Numbered from the stretch's first letter, positions 24,695 to 33,216 are shown. The stretch is DNA of 64,000 bases from Candidatus Omnitrophota bacterium (GCA_022072175.1 JAJVIE010000003.1:962001-1026000), one strand, 5' to 3'. A program made the numbers and translations. Notes: generated from the letters alone by a model not told the origin.

Positions 24695-24723
24695 ATTATA
24701 TCGGTGAGCGAAAGTCCTGTCAA
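24695..24723 (-). promoter_or_regulatory. perfect-consensus sigma70 promoter of the glycolytic operon
   Basis: Minus strand: TTGACA, exactly 17 bp, TATAAT. Both hexamers match the consensus at every base. The predicted start near 24688 leaves a leader of about 113 bases before the gap ATG. The leader starts AT-rich, then is GC-rich with possible structure around 24630-24665. The -35 box begins seven bases after the end of the glycosyltransferase-TPR gene. Confidence 0.87.
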
Positions 24724-24730
24724 AACATCT

Positions 24731-26659
24731 TCAGGCCGTACGGCCCTGGGTGGCCTCGATGTAGTCCATGGCCTTCCGCGCCTCCCCAAAGGCCGGGTCG
24801 ATGGCCAGCGCGCGCCGCCAGGACTCCACGGCCTCAGGCCGTCGGCCCAAGCGGTACAGCACCAGCCCCCGGTTGGTCCAAGCCCGGGCACTGTCCGGAT
24901 TGAGCTCCAAGGAGCGCTCGAAGTGCTTCAACGCCTCGGCATTCTGTCCGCGCTTGCCGTACACCATCCCCAGGTTGTTGTGGGCCTGGGGTGTCTCCCT
25001 GAGCTCGAGTGCCTGCCTGAAATACCGTTCGGCCGTCACATCGTCCCCCTCCGAGTCGTACCACAACCCGACATTGTTCAGCGCATCCTCATGCGGCTCG
25101 ATGGCCAGGCAGTCCATGAAGTGGTCCTTCGCGCGGTCATAGGCCCCTTGCTTGTTCATGAGGATGCCCAGCGCCAGATGCGCCTTGGCGAACCTTGGGT
25201 CGATCTCGATCGCGTTGCGGTAACACCGCTCGGACTCCGCGAAACGCTGTTGATTGAGATAGGCGTCCCCGGCGTTGACCCACTGATGGGTCCACGCTGT
25301 GCCGACCAAGCGCAGCTGCGAGACCCACGCGCCGGAGGCGCCGACCACCAGGGCCAGGACGATCGCCGGCCACCGCCGCGACCGCAAGTCCTGGGCCAAG
25401 CGCGTCGCCCCGTAAGCGGCCAGTACCAGAGCGGCGGGTAGCACCGGCAATCGGTAGCGCGCGTTCACGAAGTACAGGCAGACGGCCGCGGCATACGTCA
25501 CCAGCCAGACCACCACACCCCGTCCCGCCGATCCCGCTCTCCAAGCGTACACGGCACCCGCGAACAGGAACGGCGCGATCCATCCGAAATCCACCCACGG
25601 GAGGCGCAGCATCGGGTTGAACTGTTTTTCGAAGTCATAGTCCTGGACATCGGAGATCTCGCGGGCATCCAAGAAGAGGGCCAGCTTGCGCAGCCACAAG
25701 AGACCCGTCTCGAGCGGGTGGCTCCGGATGTAGTCCCAGGCTTTATCGGACCAGAACGCCGAAACTTCCGAGGGCTTGAGGCGACGGCCGCGAGCCTGTT
25801 CGGCGATCCGGCGGGCGTCGCGCTCTTGTGACTCGACGTTGGTGCCCACTCCGGGGGGTGTCGCGAAGGTGCCTTCCGCGGCGGGATTGTTGCCGACGTA
25901 CAGGTTGAAGCCGGAATGCGAGCTGAGCAGCACGCGGTCCTTGCCGTGCCAGGCGTTGTGGGCCGTGACCGGCAGGATCATCGCCGCGGTGGCGGCCACG
26001 AGGGTCAGCGGGACCTTCCAACCGCGAGTCCGCTTGCGGTCCCAGAGCGCGCACGCCGGCACGAACAGCAGCAACCCCGCTTTGGTCAGGGCGGCCAATC
26101 CCGTCACCACACCCAGCTTGACCGCTGTCCGGACCGTAGGAGCTTCGGCATGGCGGACGACGAGATACAGACCGGCCGCGTACAGCACCGCTCCGAGCGC
26201 CTCGGGGATCAGCAGACCCTCATAGAACATCAGAGGTCCGTACAAGGCCCCCGCGGCGGCCGCCAACAGACCCGCGGAGCGGCCCCCGAGCCGCTCTCCG
26301 GTCCTGTAGACGAAGAACAGCGAAGCGACACCCAGCAGGATCTGGACCGCCTTGACCGCGGTCAAGGACAGGCCCGTGGCGCCCAAGACCGCCGCCAGGA
26401 AGAACGGATACAACGGTAATCCGTAGAACACTCCCTCCCCGACCCAGTCGCCCCCGATGATGCGGAGCGCCCAGCGGTGGTAGTACGCCGGATCGAGCAG
26501 GAGCGGCTCGTACGAAGGGCTCGTGCGGCTCAGGTGATGATAGACGACACGGGCCGCAAGCGCGACGGCCAACACCACCCACAACGCGATCGGCGGAGCG
26601 GAGCTCGTCTTGGGCGGGGCGGTCATCTTCTTGGGCGAGGCAGGGACGCGTCGGCTCAT
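24731..26659 (-). CDS. membrane glycosyltransferase-like protein with C-terminal TPR domain
   Basis: A 642-residue protein. Residues 25-430 have about ten to twelve helices. The first periplasmic loop holds YEPLLLDPAYYHRWA, an acidic motif in the place of the GT-C catalytic Asp, and GLPLYPFFLA follows, as in PMT/ArnT-like enzymes. Residues 445-640 form about five tetratricopeptide repeats (ALGILMNKQGAYDRAKDHF, AHNNLGMVYGKRGQNAEAL, AWTNRGLVLYRLGRRPEAV). Such PMT-TPR fusions are known in deep-branching phyla, with no defined substrate. It overlaps tonB by four bases, which places it in the B12-controlled operon. Confidence 0.8.
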   Translation of the reverse strand: MSRRVPASPKKMTAPPKTSSAPPIALWVVLAVALAARVVYHHLSRTSPSYEPLLLDPAYYHRWALRIIGGDWVGEGVFYGLPLYPFFLAAVLGATGLSLTAVKAVQILLGVASLFFVYRTGERLGGRSAGLLAAAAGALYGPLMFYEGLLIPEALGAVLYAAGLYLVVRHAEAPTVRTAVKLGVVTGLAALTKAGLLLFVPACALWDRKRTRGWKVPLTLVAATAAMILPVTAHNAWHGKDRVLLSSHSGFNLYVGNNPAAEGTFATPPGVGTNVESQERDARRIAEQARGRRLKPSEVSAFWSDKAWDYIRSHPLETGLLWLRKLALFLDAREISDVQDYDFEKQFNPMLRLPWVDFGWIAPFLFAGAVYAWRAGSAGRGVVVWLVTYAAAVCLYFVNARYRLPVLPAALVLAAYGATRLAQDLRSRRWPAIVLALVVGASGAWVSQLRLVGTAWTHQWVNAGDAYLNQQRFAESERCYRNAIEIDPRFAKAHLALGILMNKQGAYDRAKDHFMDCLAIEPHEDALNNVGLWYDSEGDDVTAERYFRQALELRETPQAHNNLGMVYGKRGQNAEALKHFERSLELNPDSARAWTNRGLVLYRLGRRPEAVESWRRALAIDPAFGEARKAMDYIEATQGRTA

Positions 26660-27318
26660 GTGGCTTCGAAGGAGATCGCCAGGTTGAACGAGACCCTCTC
26701 CAGCTTAAGGCTCTCTGGGAAGGTCCCGAACGGCGCGGCCTCCCGGACACAGCGCTTGGCCAACTCGCGCAGTTCGGCCGGCGCGACCGTCTCGGCGGAG
26801 ACCACCGTGACGGCCTCCAGCTCTCCGGAGGCGTTCACGATGAAGTACAGTGCCACGCGGCCTCCGGCCGCTCCGGAGCTCTCGTACTTGCGGCGCACCA
26901 CTTGCTGGATGCGTTCCTTGAGGTCGCTGAAATACGCCACGAACACGCGCCCCCTCACCGGATCGGCCAGCAGTTCCGCGCTGGTCCGCAGAGCTTCCCT
27001 GCGGGGAGCGCGTGCGGGCGCCGGCGACGGCGTGACGCGCTCGATGCGGGGCTTGGGAGAGTCCCGAACGGGCTCCGGCGTACGCGGCGCGCGCGGCGTG
27101 GGTTTGGCCTGAGCCGCGCGGTCCGGAACGGTCCGAACGGCCGGATAGCGGATCTGCCGGGGCTGTGCCGCGGCCGGCTCAGCGGCGTAACGGATGTAGG
27201 CGATCTCCAGCACGCGGTCCCGCTCTCTCTGCGCATCGAGGTACGCCGGGACGCCGACGCTGGCTCCGTGCAGGACCAACGACGCTCCCAGAGCGCAGAC
27301 AAACGGTTTTCGGACCAC
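26656..27318 (-). CDS. tonB: TonB-like energy transducer
   Basis: A 220-residue protein: short cytoplasmic start, one N-terminal helix (about 6-25), a Pro/Arg-rich periplasmic spacer (about 55-110, for example KPTPRAPRTPEPV), and a TonB C-terminal domain (about 125-220) with YFIVNASGELEAVTVVSA and the later CVREAAPFGTFP. The helix lacks an obvious Ser-His match to E. coli TonB apart from SLVLHGASV, which does carry a His. It starts 11 bp after the receptor stop, so it probably powers that receptor. No exbB or exbD is in the window. Confidence 0.88.
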   Translation of the reverse strand: MVRKPFVCALGASLVLHGASVGVPAYLDAQRERDRVLEIAYIRYAAEPAAAQPRQIRYPAVRTVPDRAAQAKPTPRAPRTPEPVRDSPKPRIERVTPSPAPARAPRREALRTSAELLADPVRGRVFVAYFSDLKERIQQVVRRKYESSGAAGGRVALYFIVNASGELEAVTVVSAETVAPAELRELAKRCVREAAPFGTFPESLKLERVSFNLAISFEAT

Positions 27319-27329
27319 GGTGCCCCCGG

Positions 27330-29447
27330 TTAGAGCTCCACGCGGACGCCCGCCTCGATGTACGACTTGGGCGCTGGATTGTAGTTGACGGTATCGACCG
27401 CGTTGGAGGTGACGAACGAGCTGTATTCTTCTCCGAGCAGGTTCTCCGCGCGAACGTAGACCTGCCAGTTCCCCCGATGATAGGACACCTTGGCGGCCAG
27501 TGTCCAGTAATCGTCGATGGGAAAGATGTTCTTGAAATCATTGAGCGCGTACTGCCCGTGATTGCCCGTCGCTTGAGCGCTGAGCTTGAGGCCGTCCAGC
27601 GGCTCGTACGAGGCTCCGGCGGTCCAGCGGGCCTCCGGTACCAGCGGCACCGTCTTGCCGTCGAAAGCGCCGTTGTCGAACTCCGCGCGGGTCAGCGTCA
27701 GGTTGGTGAAGACCTGCAGGCGGTCCGTCAGCGCCAGCTCGTCGGCCAACTCCAAGCCCGTCCGCACGGTGTCGAAGTTCTCGTTGAGGTTGGACAGGTC
27801 GTTGAAGAGGATCTCCTTCTTGGTCTCGATGTAGAAGACCGCCGCCCGGACCGATCCCAACAGTGGGTGAGCGTACCGGACACCCGCTTCGTGGTGGCGC
27901 GCCCTCTGAGGGTCGATGTCGGGGTTCGGAGAGAAGAGGTTGGGTGTCTCGAAGATCAGCGCATTGGCGTCGGCCACCTTGAACGACTCCGCGTACGAGG
28001 CGTACACCGCCAACGGGTCGTAGAGCCTGTACTCGGCGCCGATCTGCGGGCTCCACCCCTCAGCTTGCTTGCGCTTATCGAGCGAGGGTGTGCGCAGGTC
28101 GTAGATGTCCCAATCGATACGGTCGTACCGCGCTCCGGCCTCGAGGATCAGCCGGTCCCACAGCGTCACATGGTCCTGCGCGTACGCTCCGAGCATCCGG
28201 CGGTCGATCGCGCGGTCCGCCGCGAACGGCCCGAACGAGAAGCTGACGAAGGAATTGGGGTTGTGGATGTCGTCCTTGGATGCTTCGACGCCCACAGTCA
28301 AGCGGTTGTCGTGCTTCGCCGACTCTGTTCGCCAGGAGGCCTGCAACACCTCCGACCATGTTTCGGTGTCGATACTGTTGATGCTCTTGCCGCCGAAAGC
28401 CCCGCCGAAGCTCTGCACGGACCCCTGCTCGCGCCATCGGTAGCCGAGCTGGCTGGTCAGCTCGACATCCACGCTCTCGAGATAAGCGGCGAGCGTCAGG
28501 GCGTTCTGGATCAACTTGTCGTCGAACTGGTCGCCGTATTGACCGTCAGGGTCCTTCTGCCGGCGGTCGGCATCGACCTCGCGCTGGGTCAGCGGCCCGG
28601 GGATGCCGGTCTCGTTGTCGGCCAGGTACAGCGCGTTCTCCATCGAGAGCTTATCGCTCCAGGCGTAGGTGAGCTTCGTCAAGGCTTGGGCCCCCTCATG
28701 GTCGGCGTTCTGCCGGTAACCGTCCGTTGTCGCGTAGCGTCCTCCCACGAAGTATCCCAGAGGACCTTCCGTCCCGCTGGCTTCGACGTAGTGCGTCCGG
28801 CTGGCGTGATCACCATAGCTGTGCTCGGTCATCAGGCGCTTGTCGGTGGTGGGGCCCTTGGTCTTCATACGCAGCACACCGGAGAGAGCGCCCTCACCGT
28901 AGATCGTCGAACCTCCTCCGCGCTGGACCTCGACCTGACGCAGGAACTGCTTGGGATACAGATGCCACGTCGTCGAGTTGTCGAACGGCTCGACCGCGCG
29001 CATCCCATCCAGCATCACGAGGGCCTGGCGCCCCTCTCCGCCGAACCCCCGCAGGTCCAGCCGCGCGGCCAGACCGCCTCCGACGTCGTCGCTCAAGGTC
29101 ACGCCCTCGAGCTGGCCGATCGTATCGGTCAACGAGCCCGATCCGCTCTCCTCGAGCTGGGGCTGACGGAGCACGGTGATATTGCGCGGAAGCACGAAGG
29201 CGGAACCCTCTCCCAACCGTGAACCCAGACGGCCTTGGGAGACATTGATCTCACCGAGATTGAAAAGCGTCCCCTCCAAGGCCTTGGAGATCTCCTGCGT
29301 CGTGCCCAGAGGAATGCTGAGGATGTCCTCGAGCGGCCCCAGAGCGCGGCGTTCGACGGGCTCGGGCGCTGATCGTTCGTCCGTGGCGTGGGCGATAGCG
29401 GGTATCACCAACCCTATCGCCAAAAGGATAACAGCGGTTCGTTTCAT
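27330..29447 (-). CDS. btuB: TonB-dependent outer membrane receptor, probably for cobalamin (BtuB-like)
   Basis: A 705-residue outer-membrane receptor. The signal peptide is residues 1-21 (KRTAVILLAIGLVIPAIAHA). The plug domain follows, with TDTIGQLEGVTLSDD, LDLRGFGGEGRQALVMLDG and VEVQRGGGSTIYGEGALSG. A barrel of many amphipathic strands ends GVRVEL. The substrate is inferred from the cobalamin riboswitch directly upstream, not from the protein. The ATG at 29447 follows TGAGGG at good spacing. In-frame sequence further upstream runs through the riboswitch and is not coding. tonB follows 11 bp downstream. Confidence 0.92.
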   Translation of the reverse strand: MKRTAVILLAIGLVIPAIAHATDERSAPEPVERRALGPLEDILSIPLGTTQEISKALEGTLFNLGEINVSQGRLGSRLGEGSAFVLPRNITVLRQPQLEESGSGSLTDTIGQLEGVTLSDDVGGGLAARLDLRGFGGEGRQALVMLDGMRAVEPFDNSTTWHLYPKQFLRQVEVQRGGGSTIYGEGALSGVLRMKTKGPTTDKRLMTEHSYGDHASRTHYVEASGTEGPLGYFVGGRYATTDGYRQNADHEGAQALTKLTYAWSDKLSMENALYLADNETGIPGPLTQREVDADRRQKDPDGQYGDQFDDKLIQNALTLAAYLESVDVELTSQLGYRWREQGSVQSFGGAFGGKSINSIDTETWSEVLQASWRTESAKHDNRLTVGVEASKDDIHNPNSFVSFSFGPFAADRAIDRRMLGAYAQDHVTLWDRLILEAGARYDRIDWDIYDLRTPSLDKRKQAEGWSPQIGAEYRLYDPLAVYASYAESFKVADANALIFETPNLFSPNPDIDPQRARHHEAGVRYAHPLLGSVRAAVFYIETKKEILFNDLSNLNENFDTVRTGLELADELALTDRLQVFTNLTLTRAEFDNGAFDGKTVPLVPEARWTAGASYEPLDGLKLSAQATGNHGQYALNDFKNIFPIDDYWTLAAKVSYHRGNWQVYVRAENLLGEEYSSFVTSNAVDTVNYNPAPKSYIEAGVRVEL

Positions 29448-29468
29448 TATGGGTCCCTCAAAAGACAC

Positions 29469-29498
29469 GACCCCCAAAGCTGGGTGGCTTTGGGGGTC
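29469..29498 (-). terminator. intrinsic terminator hairpin of the cobalamin riboswitch
   Basis: A perfect 12-bp stem GACCCCCAAAGC / GCTTTGGGGGTC with a 6-base loop lies between the riboswitch and btuB, followed on the minus strand by GTGTCTTTTGA. The likely action is premature termination when cobalamin is bound. The ribosome binding site of btuB lies just after it. Confidence 0.75.
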
Positions 29499-29568
29499 GC
29501 ATCGACGGTCTCTTGGCCCCGTGTACGGCTCGAGCGTTCTTCCGGCCTCGGAAAGGACGCTTCCATGC

Positions 29569-29746
29569 ACGGACAGGGCAGGTCTTCTGGCTCCCCCGCC
29601 TTCGGGCGGCCTTCCCACGGCTTGCGCCGCAGTGGCCATCGGTGCCCGGAGGTTACCGGTCGGACCGGTCGGGGTTACAGCGGCGGGACCGCAGCCGATT
29701 CTCACGGCTTTCCCTGTTAGCGCCCTCTCGGGCGACCGCTGTCCGT
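29569..29746 (-). ncRNA. cobalamin riboswitch
   Basis: Read on the minus strand, this has all the landmarks of the adenosyl/methylcobalamin aptamer. P1 is ACGGACAG pairing with CTGTCCGT at the far end. Then come TAACAGGGAA (29710-29719), GTGAGAATCGG with CTGCGGTCCCGCC, the B12-box GCCACTG (29630-29636), GGGAAGG, and the 3' element GCCAGAAGACCTGCC (29577-29593). It lies 122 bp before the BtuB-like receptor, with an intrinsic terminator between. The 381-bp gap between btuB and the plus-strand gene is thus promoter, riboswitch and terminator, with no protein gene. Confidence 0.94.
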
Positions 29747-29767
29747 TGTCTACGATTGTCAGCAGGC

Positions 29768-29797
29768 AGTCTACGCCCACCGTCGGACACCCGTCAA
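29768..29797 (-). promoter_or_regulatory. promoter of the riboswitch-btuB operon
   Basis: Minus strand: TTGACG (five of six), 18 bp, TAGACT (four of six). The expected start near 29761 is about 15 bases before the riboswitch P1 stem, an ordinary distance. Confidence 0.5.
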
Positions 29798-29828
29798 GCG
29801 CTGTGCTGAACATCGCTTTTCTGCTACG

Positions 29829-30536
29829 ATGGCGGACATGAAACCCCTGCCGAGCCTGACGATGTTCTTCCCCTGCTATCGTGACGAGGCCACCGTCGAG
29901 CCGCTCACGCGTGCCTGCCTCGAGGTCGGCCGCCGCCTGACCGATGATCTGGAGGTGCTCATCGTCGATGACGGCAGCCCCGATCGAGCCGGCCTCATCG
30001 CCGATCGTCTGGCATCGGAGCATCCTGAAGTACGCGTGATCCACCACGGCACCAACCGCGGATACGGGCAGGCCCTGCTCAGCGGTTGGCGCGGCGCGAC
30101 CAAGGAGTACGTTTTTTACACCGACGGGGACATGCAGTTCGATGTGGGCGAGCTGACGCGCCTGGTCGATCGCTTGCCCGGCCATGATCTGGTCGTGGGT
30201 TATCGCCTACGCCGGGCCGAAGGTTGGTCGCGCGCGCTGTTCAGCCAGGCGCACAACCTCTTGCTGCTGGCCCTTTTCGGCGCTCACTTCCGCGATACGG
30301 ACTGCAGCTTCAAGCTGGTCCATCGCGACCTCTTGCGGCGCGTGAGATTCCGTACCACGGGGGCCCTGGTGGACGCGGAGCTCCTCCTGCAGGCGCGTTC
30401 GCTTGGGGCGCGGATGACCCAGGTGGGAGTGCGGCATTTCGCCCGGCCTCACGGTCGATCGACCTGCCTCAACCCGCGCCTGGTCGCACAGACCCTGCGG
30501 GACTACATCGACCTCAGGATCAAGCTCTCTTCTTAG
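29829..30536 (+). CDS. GT2 family glycosyltransferase (polyprenyl-phosphate type)
   Basis: A 235-residue GT-A enzyme, the only plus-strand gene in the window. The N-terminal nucleotide-sugar strand SLTMFFPCYRDEATVEPL is followed by EVLIVDDGSPD, the DxD-containing YTDGDMQFDVGEL, and RDTDCSFKLVHRD further on. It resembles dolichyl-phosphate mannose/undecaprenyl-phosphate sugar synthases, but it lacks a C-terminal membrane anchor. An in-frame ATG at 29838 is an alternative start. Neither start has a clear Shine-Dalgarno site. Its last 17 bases overlap the end of the opposing nucleosidase gene. Confidence 0.88.
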   Translation: MADMKPLPSLTMFFPCYRDEATVEPLTRACLEVGRRLTDDLEVLIVDDGSPDRAGLIADRLASEHPEVRVIHHGTNRGYGQALLSGWRGATKEYVFYTDGDMQFDVGELTRLVDRLPGHDLVVGYRLRRAEGWSRALFSQAHNLLLLALFGAHFRDTDCSFKLVHRDLLRRVRFRTTGALVDAELLLQARSLGARMTQVGVRHFARPHGRSTCLNPRLVAQTLRDYIDLRIKLSS

Positions 30537-31167
30537 GCGCGCGGACGGCCGATCGCCGGGCGCCGAGCTTCTCGACGGCCTCCTGGACGATACGGTTCAG
30601 CTTGGGGGACAACTCACGGCAGGCCTTGAGGAAATCATGGTCGGCGTTGGCGTCCGCAGAGTCCGAAACGATCTTGATGATCGAACACCCGAGGCCCGTC
30701 TCACGGCAGAAGGCCGCCACCGCGTACGACTCCATGTCACAACTGATGCGGGGGTGCCGGCGCTCGAGCGGCCCTCCGCGATGGGGGTTCTCGGTCAGGA
30801 AGCGGTCCTGCGTGAGCATGAGCGCGTCGACCGAAACGCTCCCCAATAGACGCCCACCCTTGCGGCGGATGCTGTTGGGGAATTCTTCGAAAGGCTCGGC
30901 GCAGTAGTCCTGCTCGATCACCTCGAGCGGCTCGACCACGTCCCCCACGCCGAGCGAGGCGGTCAGACCGCCCGCGAACCCGACCAGAACGATGTGCTTC
31001 AATCCGGGGCGGAGAGCCGTCAACCGATGACAGCCGATCGCGGCCCGCACCTTGCCCATGCCGGATAACAGCACCGTTACACCCCGCTCGGCCAGGCGCG
31101 CGCGGTCGAGGGCCGCGTATTCATAGCGGCTCGGGCACAGCACGGCGACGGCAGTGGAGCGTTCCAT
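30520..31167 (-). CDS. MTAN/phosphorylase-family nucleosidase
   Basis: A 215-residue protein of the purine nucleoside phosphorylase/nucleosidase fold. GMGKVRAAIGC and VLVGFAGGLTASLGVGDVV are the phosphate/ribose-binding strands. ISCDMESYAVAAFC holds the Met-Glu ribose-binding pair, and KIVSDSADANADHDF holds the catalytic Asp in the place of the SD motif of MTA/SAH nucleosidase. MTA/SAH nucleosidase, futalosine hydrolase or a hopanoid-linked phosphorylase are all possible. It overlaps apt by four bases, which suggests recovery of adenine released by the nucleosidase. The C-terminus is basic (RAPKKRA). Confidence 0.8.
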   Translation of the reverse strand: MERSTAVAVLCPSRYEYAALDRARLAERGVTVLLSGMGKVRAAIGCHRLTALRPGLKHIVLVGFAGGLTASLGVGDVVEPLEVIEQDYCAEPFEEFPNSIRRKGGRLLGSVSVDALMLTQDRFLTENPHRGGPLERRHPRISCDMESYAVAAFCRETGLGCSIIKIVSDSADANADHDFLKACRELSPKLNRIVQEAVEKLGARRSAVRAPKKRA

Positions 31168-31694
31168 CAGTAGGTGATCAGCGTCGACACCGGATACCCG
31201 CGCAGCTTGCGCCGCCCGCCCAGAGCGGCCAGCTCGATGAGGAACAGGATGGAGGTCACGCGCGCGCCGCACTTGCGCGCCAGCTGCACCGCGGCCTTCA
31301 TGGTCCCGCCGGTCGCCAGCACATCGTCGACGATCACCACGCGAGCACCCTTCTTGAGCGCGTCGCGATGGATCTCGACGGCCGCCGTGCCGTACTCGAG
31401 CTCGTATTCCATCCGGTAGGTCTTGTGGGGCAGCTTGCCTTGCTTGCGGATCGGAATGAACCCGATCCCCAGACGGTTGGCCAGCGCCGAACCGAAGATA
31501 AAACCGCGCGACTCGATGGACAGCACGGTATCGACCTTGCCGCGCACCAGACCGGCCATGCGCCCCACGCACTCTCCGAACGCCTCGCCGTCCATGAGCA
31601 GCGGTGTGATGTCCCTGAACAGGATCCCCTTCTTGGGAAAATCGGGCACTTCCCGGATGCGGTCCTCCAGGCGGAGAGCTCGGCGGCGGCTCAT
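31167..31694 (-). CDS. apt: adenine phosphoribosyltransferase
   Basis: A 175-residue purine salvage enzyme making AMP from adenine and PRPP. It has IREVPDFPKKGILFRDITPL at the N-terminus, IESRGFIFG, and the PRPP-binding loop VVIVDDVLATGGTM (about 118-131). Length matches E. coli Apt (183). The ATG at 31694 overlaps the stop of the GT2 gene as ATGA and is preceded by GAGGGG. The next gene is a nucleosidase that could supply its substrate. Confidence 0.95.
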   Translation of the reverse strand: MSRRRALRLEDRIREVPDFPKKGILFRDITPLLMDGEAFGECVGRMAGLVRGKVDTVLSIESRGFIFGSALANRLGIGFIPIRKQGKLPHKTYRMEYELEYGTAAVEIHRDALKKGARVVIVDDVLATGGTMKAAVQLARKCGARVTSILFLIELAALGGRRKLRGYPVSTLITY

Positions 31695-32377
31695 GAACGG
31701 CCCCTCAGCAGGTAAGAACCCAGGAAGGTGACGAAACGCCGCGTGTCGCGTATCGGCCGGATGTGGCTGGACTGCCCGGCGTACAGGCACCGTATGGGCA
31801 CCGACGCCACGCGCAGGCCCGCCCGGGCCGCTTCGAGGATCATTTCGGACTCGATCTCGAAGTGGGCCGTCCTCAGTTTGAGCCGTTGCGCGCAGACGCG
31901 TGTGAGGGCCCGGTAACCGCACTGACTGTCGGGTACGCGCGCGCCGGACACCGCGCCGAGGAGACCCGACATCACGAGGTTGGTCGCCCGGCGGAGCGCG
32001 GGCATGCCCTTGGGATCACGTAGACGGTCGCCCACCACCAGATGAGCGCCGGTGTTGAGCGCCTGCAAGAAGACCGGAAGGTCCTCGACCGCGTGCTGAC
32101 CGTCGCCGTCCATCAGGACCGCGGCCTCGTACGAACTGCCGATGAACCATTGCAATCCGCGGCGGATGGCCGAGCCCTTTCCGCCGTTGAGCGGCGTCGC
32201 CAACACCTCGGCCCCCGCGTCCAGCGCGATCTCCACGGTGCGGTCCCTCGAGCCGTCATCGGACACCAGCACCCGGTATCCCTCCCGGCGGATCGCTTTG
32301 ACGAGGGAGCCGACATGCTTCTCTTCGTTGTACGCCGGGACGATCACGACCACGTCTTTTTCGGTCAATCGGGCCAT
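31691..32377 (-). CDS. GT2 family glycosyltransferase
   Basis: A 228-residue GT-A enzyme. VVVIVPAYNEEKHVGSL and VLVSDDGSRDRTVEIA form the nucleotide-binding half, VLMDGDGQHAVEDLP carries the DxD metal site, and PDSQCGYRALTR is a typical acceptor-side loop. It is like the prenyl-phosphate glucosyl/mannosyltransferases that feed surface polymers. The C-terminus ends FVTFLGSYLLRGRS with no membrane helix. GGGAGG sits eight bases before the ATG. The start overlaps the acyltransferase gene by 13 bp. Confidence 0.88.
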   Translation of the reverse strand: MARLTEKDVVVIVPAYNEEKHVGSLVKAIRREGYRVLVSDDGSRDRTVEIALDAGAEVLATPLNGGKGSAIRRGLQWFIGSSYEAAVLMDGDGQHAVEDLPVFLQALNTGAHLVVGDRLRDPKGMPALRRATNLVMSGLLGAVSGARVPDSQCGYRALTRVCAQRLKLRTAHFEIESEMILEAARAGLRVASVPIRCLYAGQSSHIRPIRDTRRFVTFLGSYLLRGRS

Positions 32378-33216
32378 TGGGGCGCCTCCCAGTATCGCTG
32401 GAACAAGAACCATTGGGTCGGATGCGTGCGCACGACGCGCTCGAGGCATCGGGCGTACGCGGCGGTCGTCCGCGCCGGATCGTCCGAGGGCAGCTCTTCG
32501 CCGACCTCCAGTCGCAGGCGCCCTTCCGGAGCCATGATCATGAACACCGGCAGCAGCGGAGCTCCGCAACGCGCCGCGATACGGGCCGGACCCTGCGGGA
32601 AACCGACGGTCCTGCCCAAGAATTCTACGGGATGCCCGCCCTCCCCGTAAAGCCTGTCGGCATTGACCCCGAGTACTCCGCCCGCGGACAAGTGGCGGTA
32701 GCACTCCCGCAGGGACCCGTCCAGATGGACGATGCCGACCCCGTACGCGGATCGCCGGCGCTCGAAGAACCGCTCCACCGACGGATCGCGGTGCCGCACG
32801 GCCAGGGCTTTGAGCCGATAGCCGGAGAGCGCCAGCGCCATGCCGGCACGTTCCCAATGACCCACATGCGCCGACACCGCCACCACACCGCGGCCGCCAG
32901 CCAACGCGCGGTCCAACCGGTGCAGACCCGAACACTCCAGCCTCCGACGGAACGCTTCGGCGCCCTCGAGCGCGTAGAACAGATCCACAAGATAAGCTGA
33001 GTAGTTCTCGAAGACCTCGAGCGTCAGCGCGGAGAGCCCTTGATCCGTGCATCCGGGCAGGGCCGCCTTCAGGTTCTCGCGTACGGCCGAGGCGTCGGCT
33101 CTCGACGCCGAACCGTACAGCCGGCCCAAACCCGCCGCGGCGGGCTCGACGACCCGTCGGGGCAGCGTGGCGGCCACGGCCGCCCCGATCGCGTAGTAAG
33201 GGGCGCCCGCCCTCAG
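32365..33216 (-). CDS. lysophospholipid/lipid A acyltransferase (LpxL/HtrB family)
   Basis: A protein of about 283 residues of the LpxL/LpxM family, which adds a secondary acyl chain to lipid A. The catalytic His-x4-Glu is SAHVGHWE. RHRDPSVERFFERRRSAYG, GGVLGVNADRL and GPARIAARCGAPLLPVF are family segments. VRENLKAALP early in the protein corresponds to the conserved VxxNL. The start is unclear. A CTG at 33216 overlaps the lipA stop (CTGA) with GGAGAGG seven bases upstream and keeps the hydrophobic N-terminus. GTG at 33177 is the nearest standard start, and an ATG at 33324 would lie deep inside lipA. Confidence 0.85.
   Translation of the reverse strand: MRAGAPYYAIGAAVAATLPRRVVEPAAAGLGRLYGSASRADASAVRENLKAALPGCTDQGLSALTLEVFENYSAYLVDLFYALEGAEAFRRRLECSGLHRLDRALAGGRGVVAVSAHVGHWERAGMALALSGYRLKALAVRHRDPSVERFFERRRSAYGVGIVHLDGSLRECYRHLSAGGVLGVNADRLYGEGGHPVEFLGRTVGFPQGPARIAARCGAPLLPVFMIMAPEGRLRLEVGEELPSDDPARTTAAYARCLERVVRTHPTQWFLFQRYWEAPQWPD

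Noticed and set aside
29176-29841. 221-codon plus-strand frame across the riboswitch region
   Set aside because: It covers the riboswitch and part of btuB on the opposite strand; the RNA structure explains the sequence fully.
29448-30185. Upstream in-frame extension of the BtuB-like receptor
   Set aside because: The segment runs through the cobalamin riboswitch, its terminator and the opposing glycosyltransferase; the signal peptide at 29447 marks the true start.
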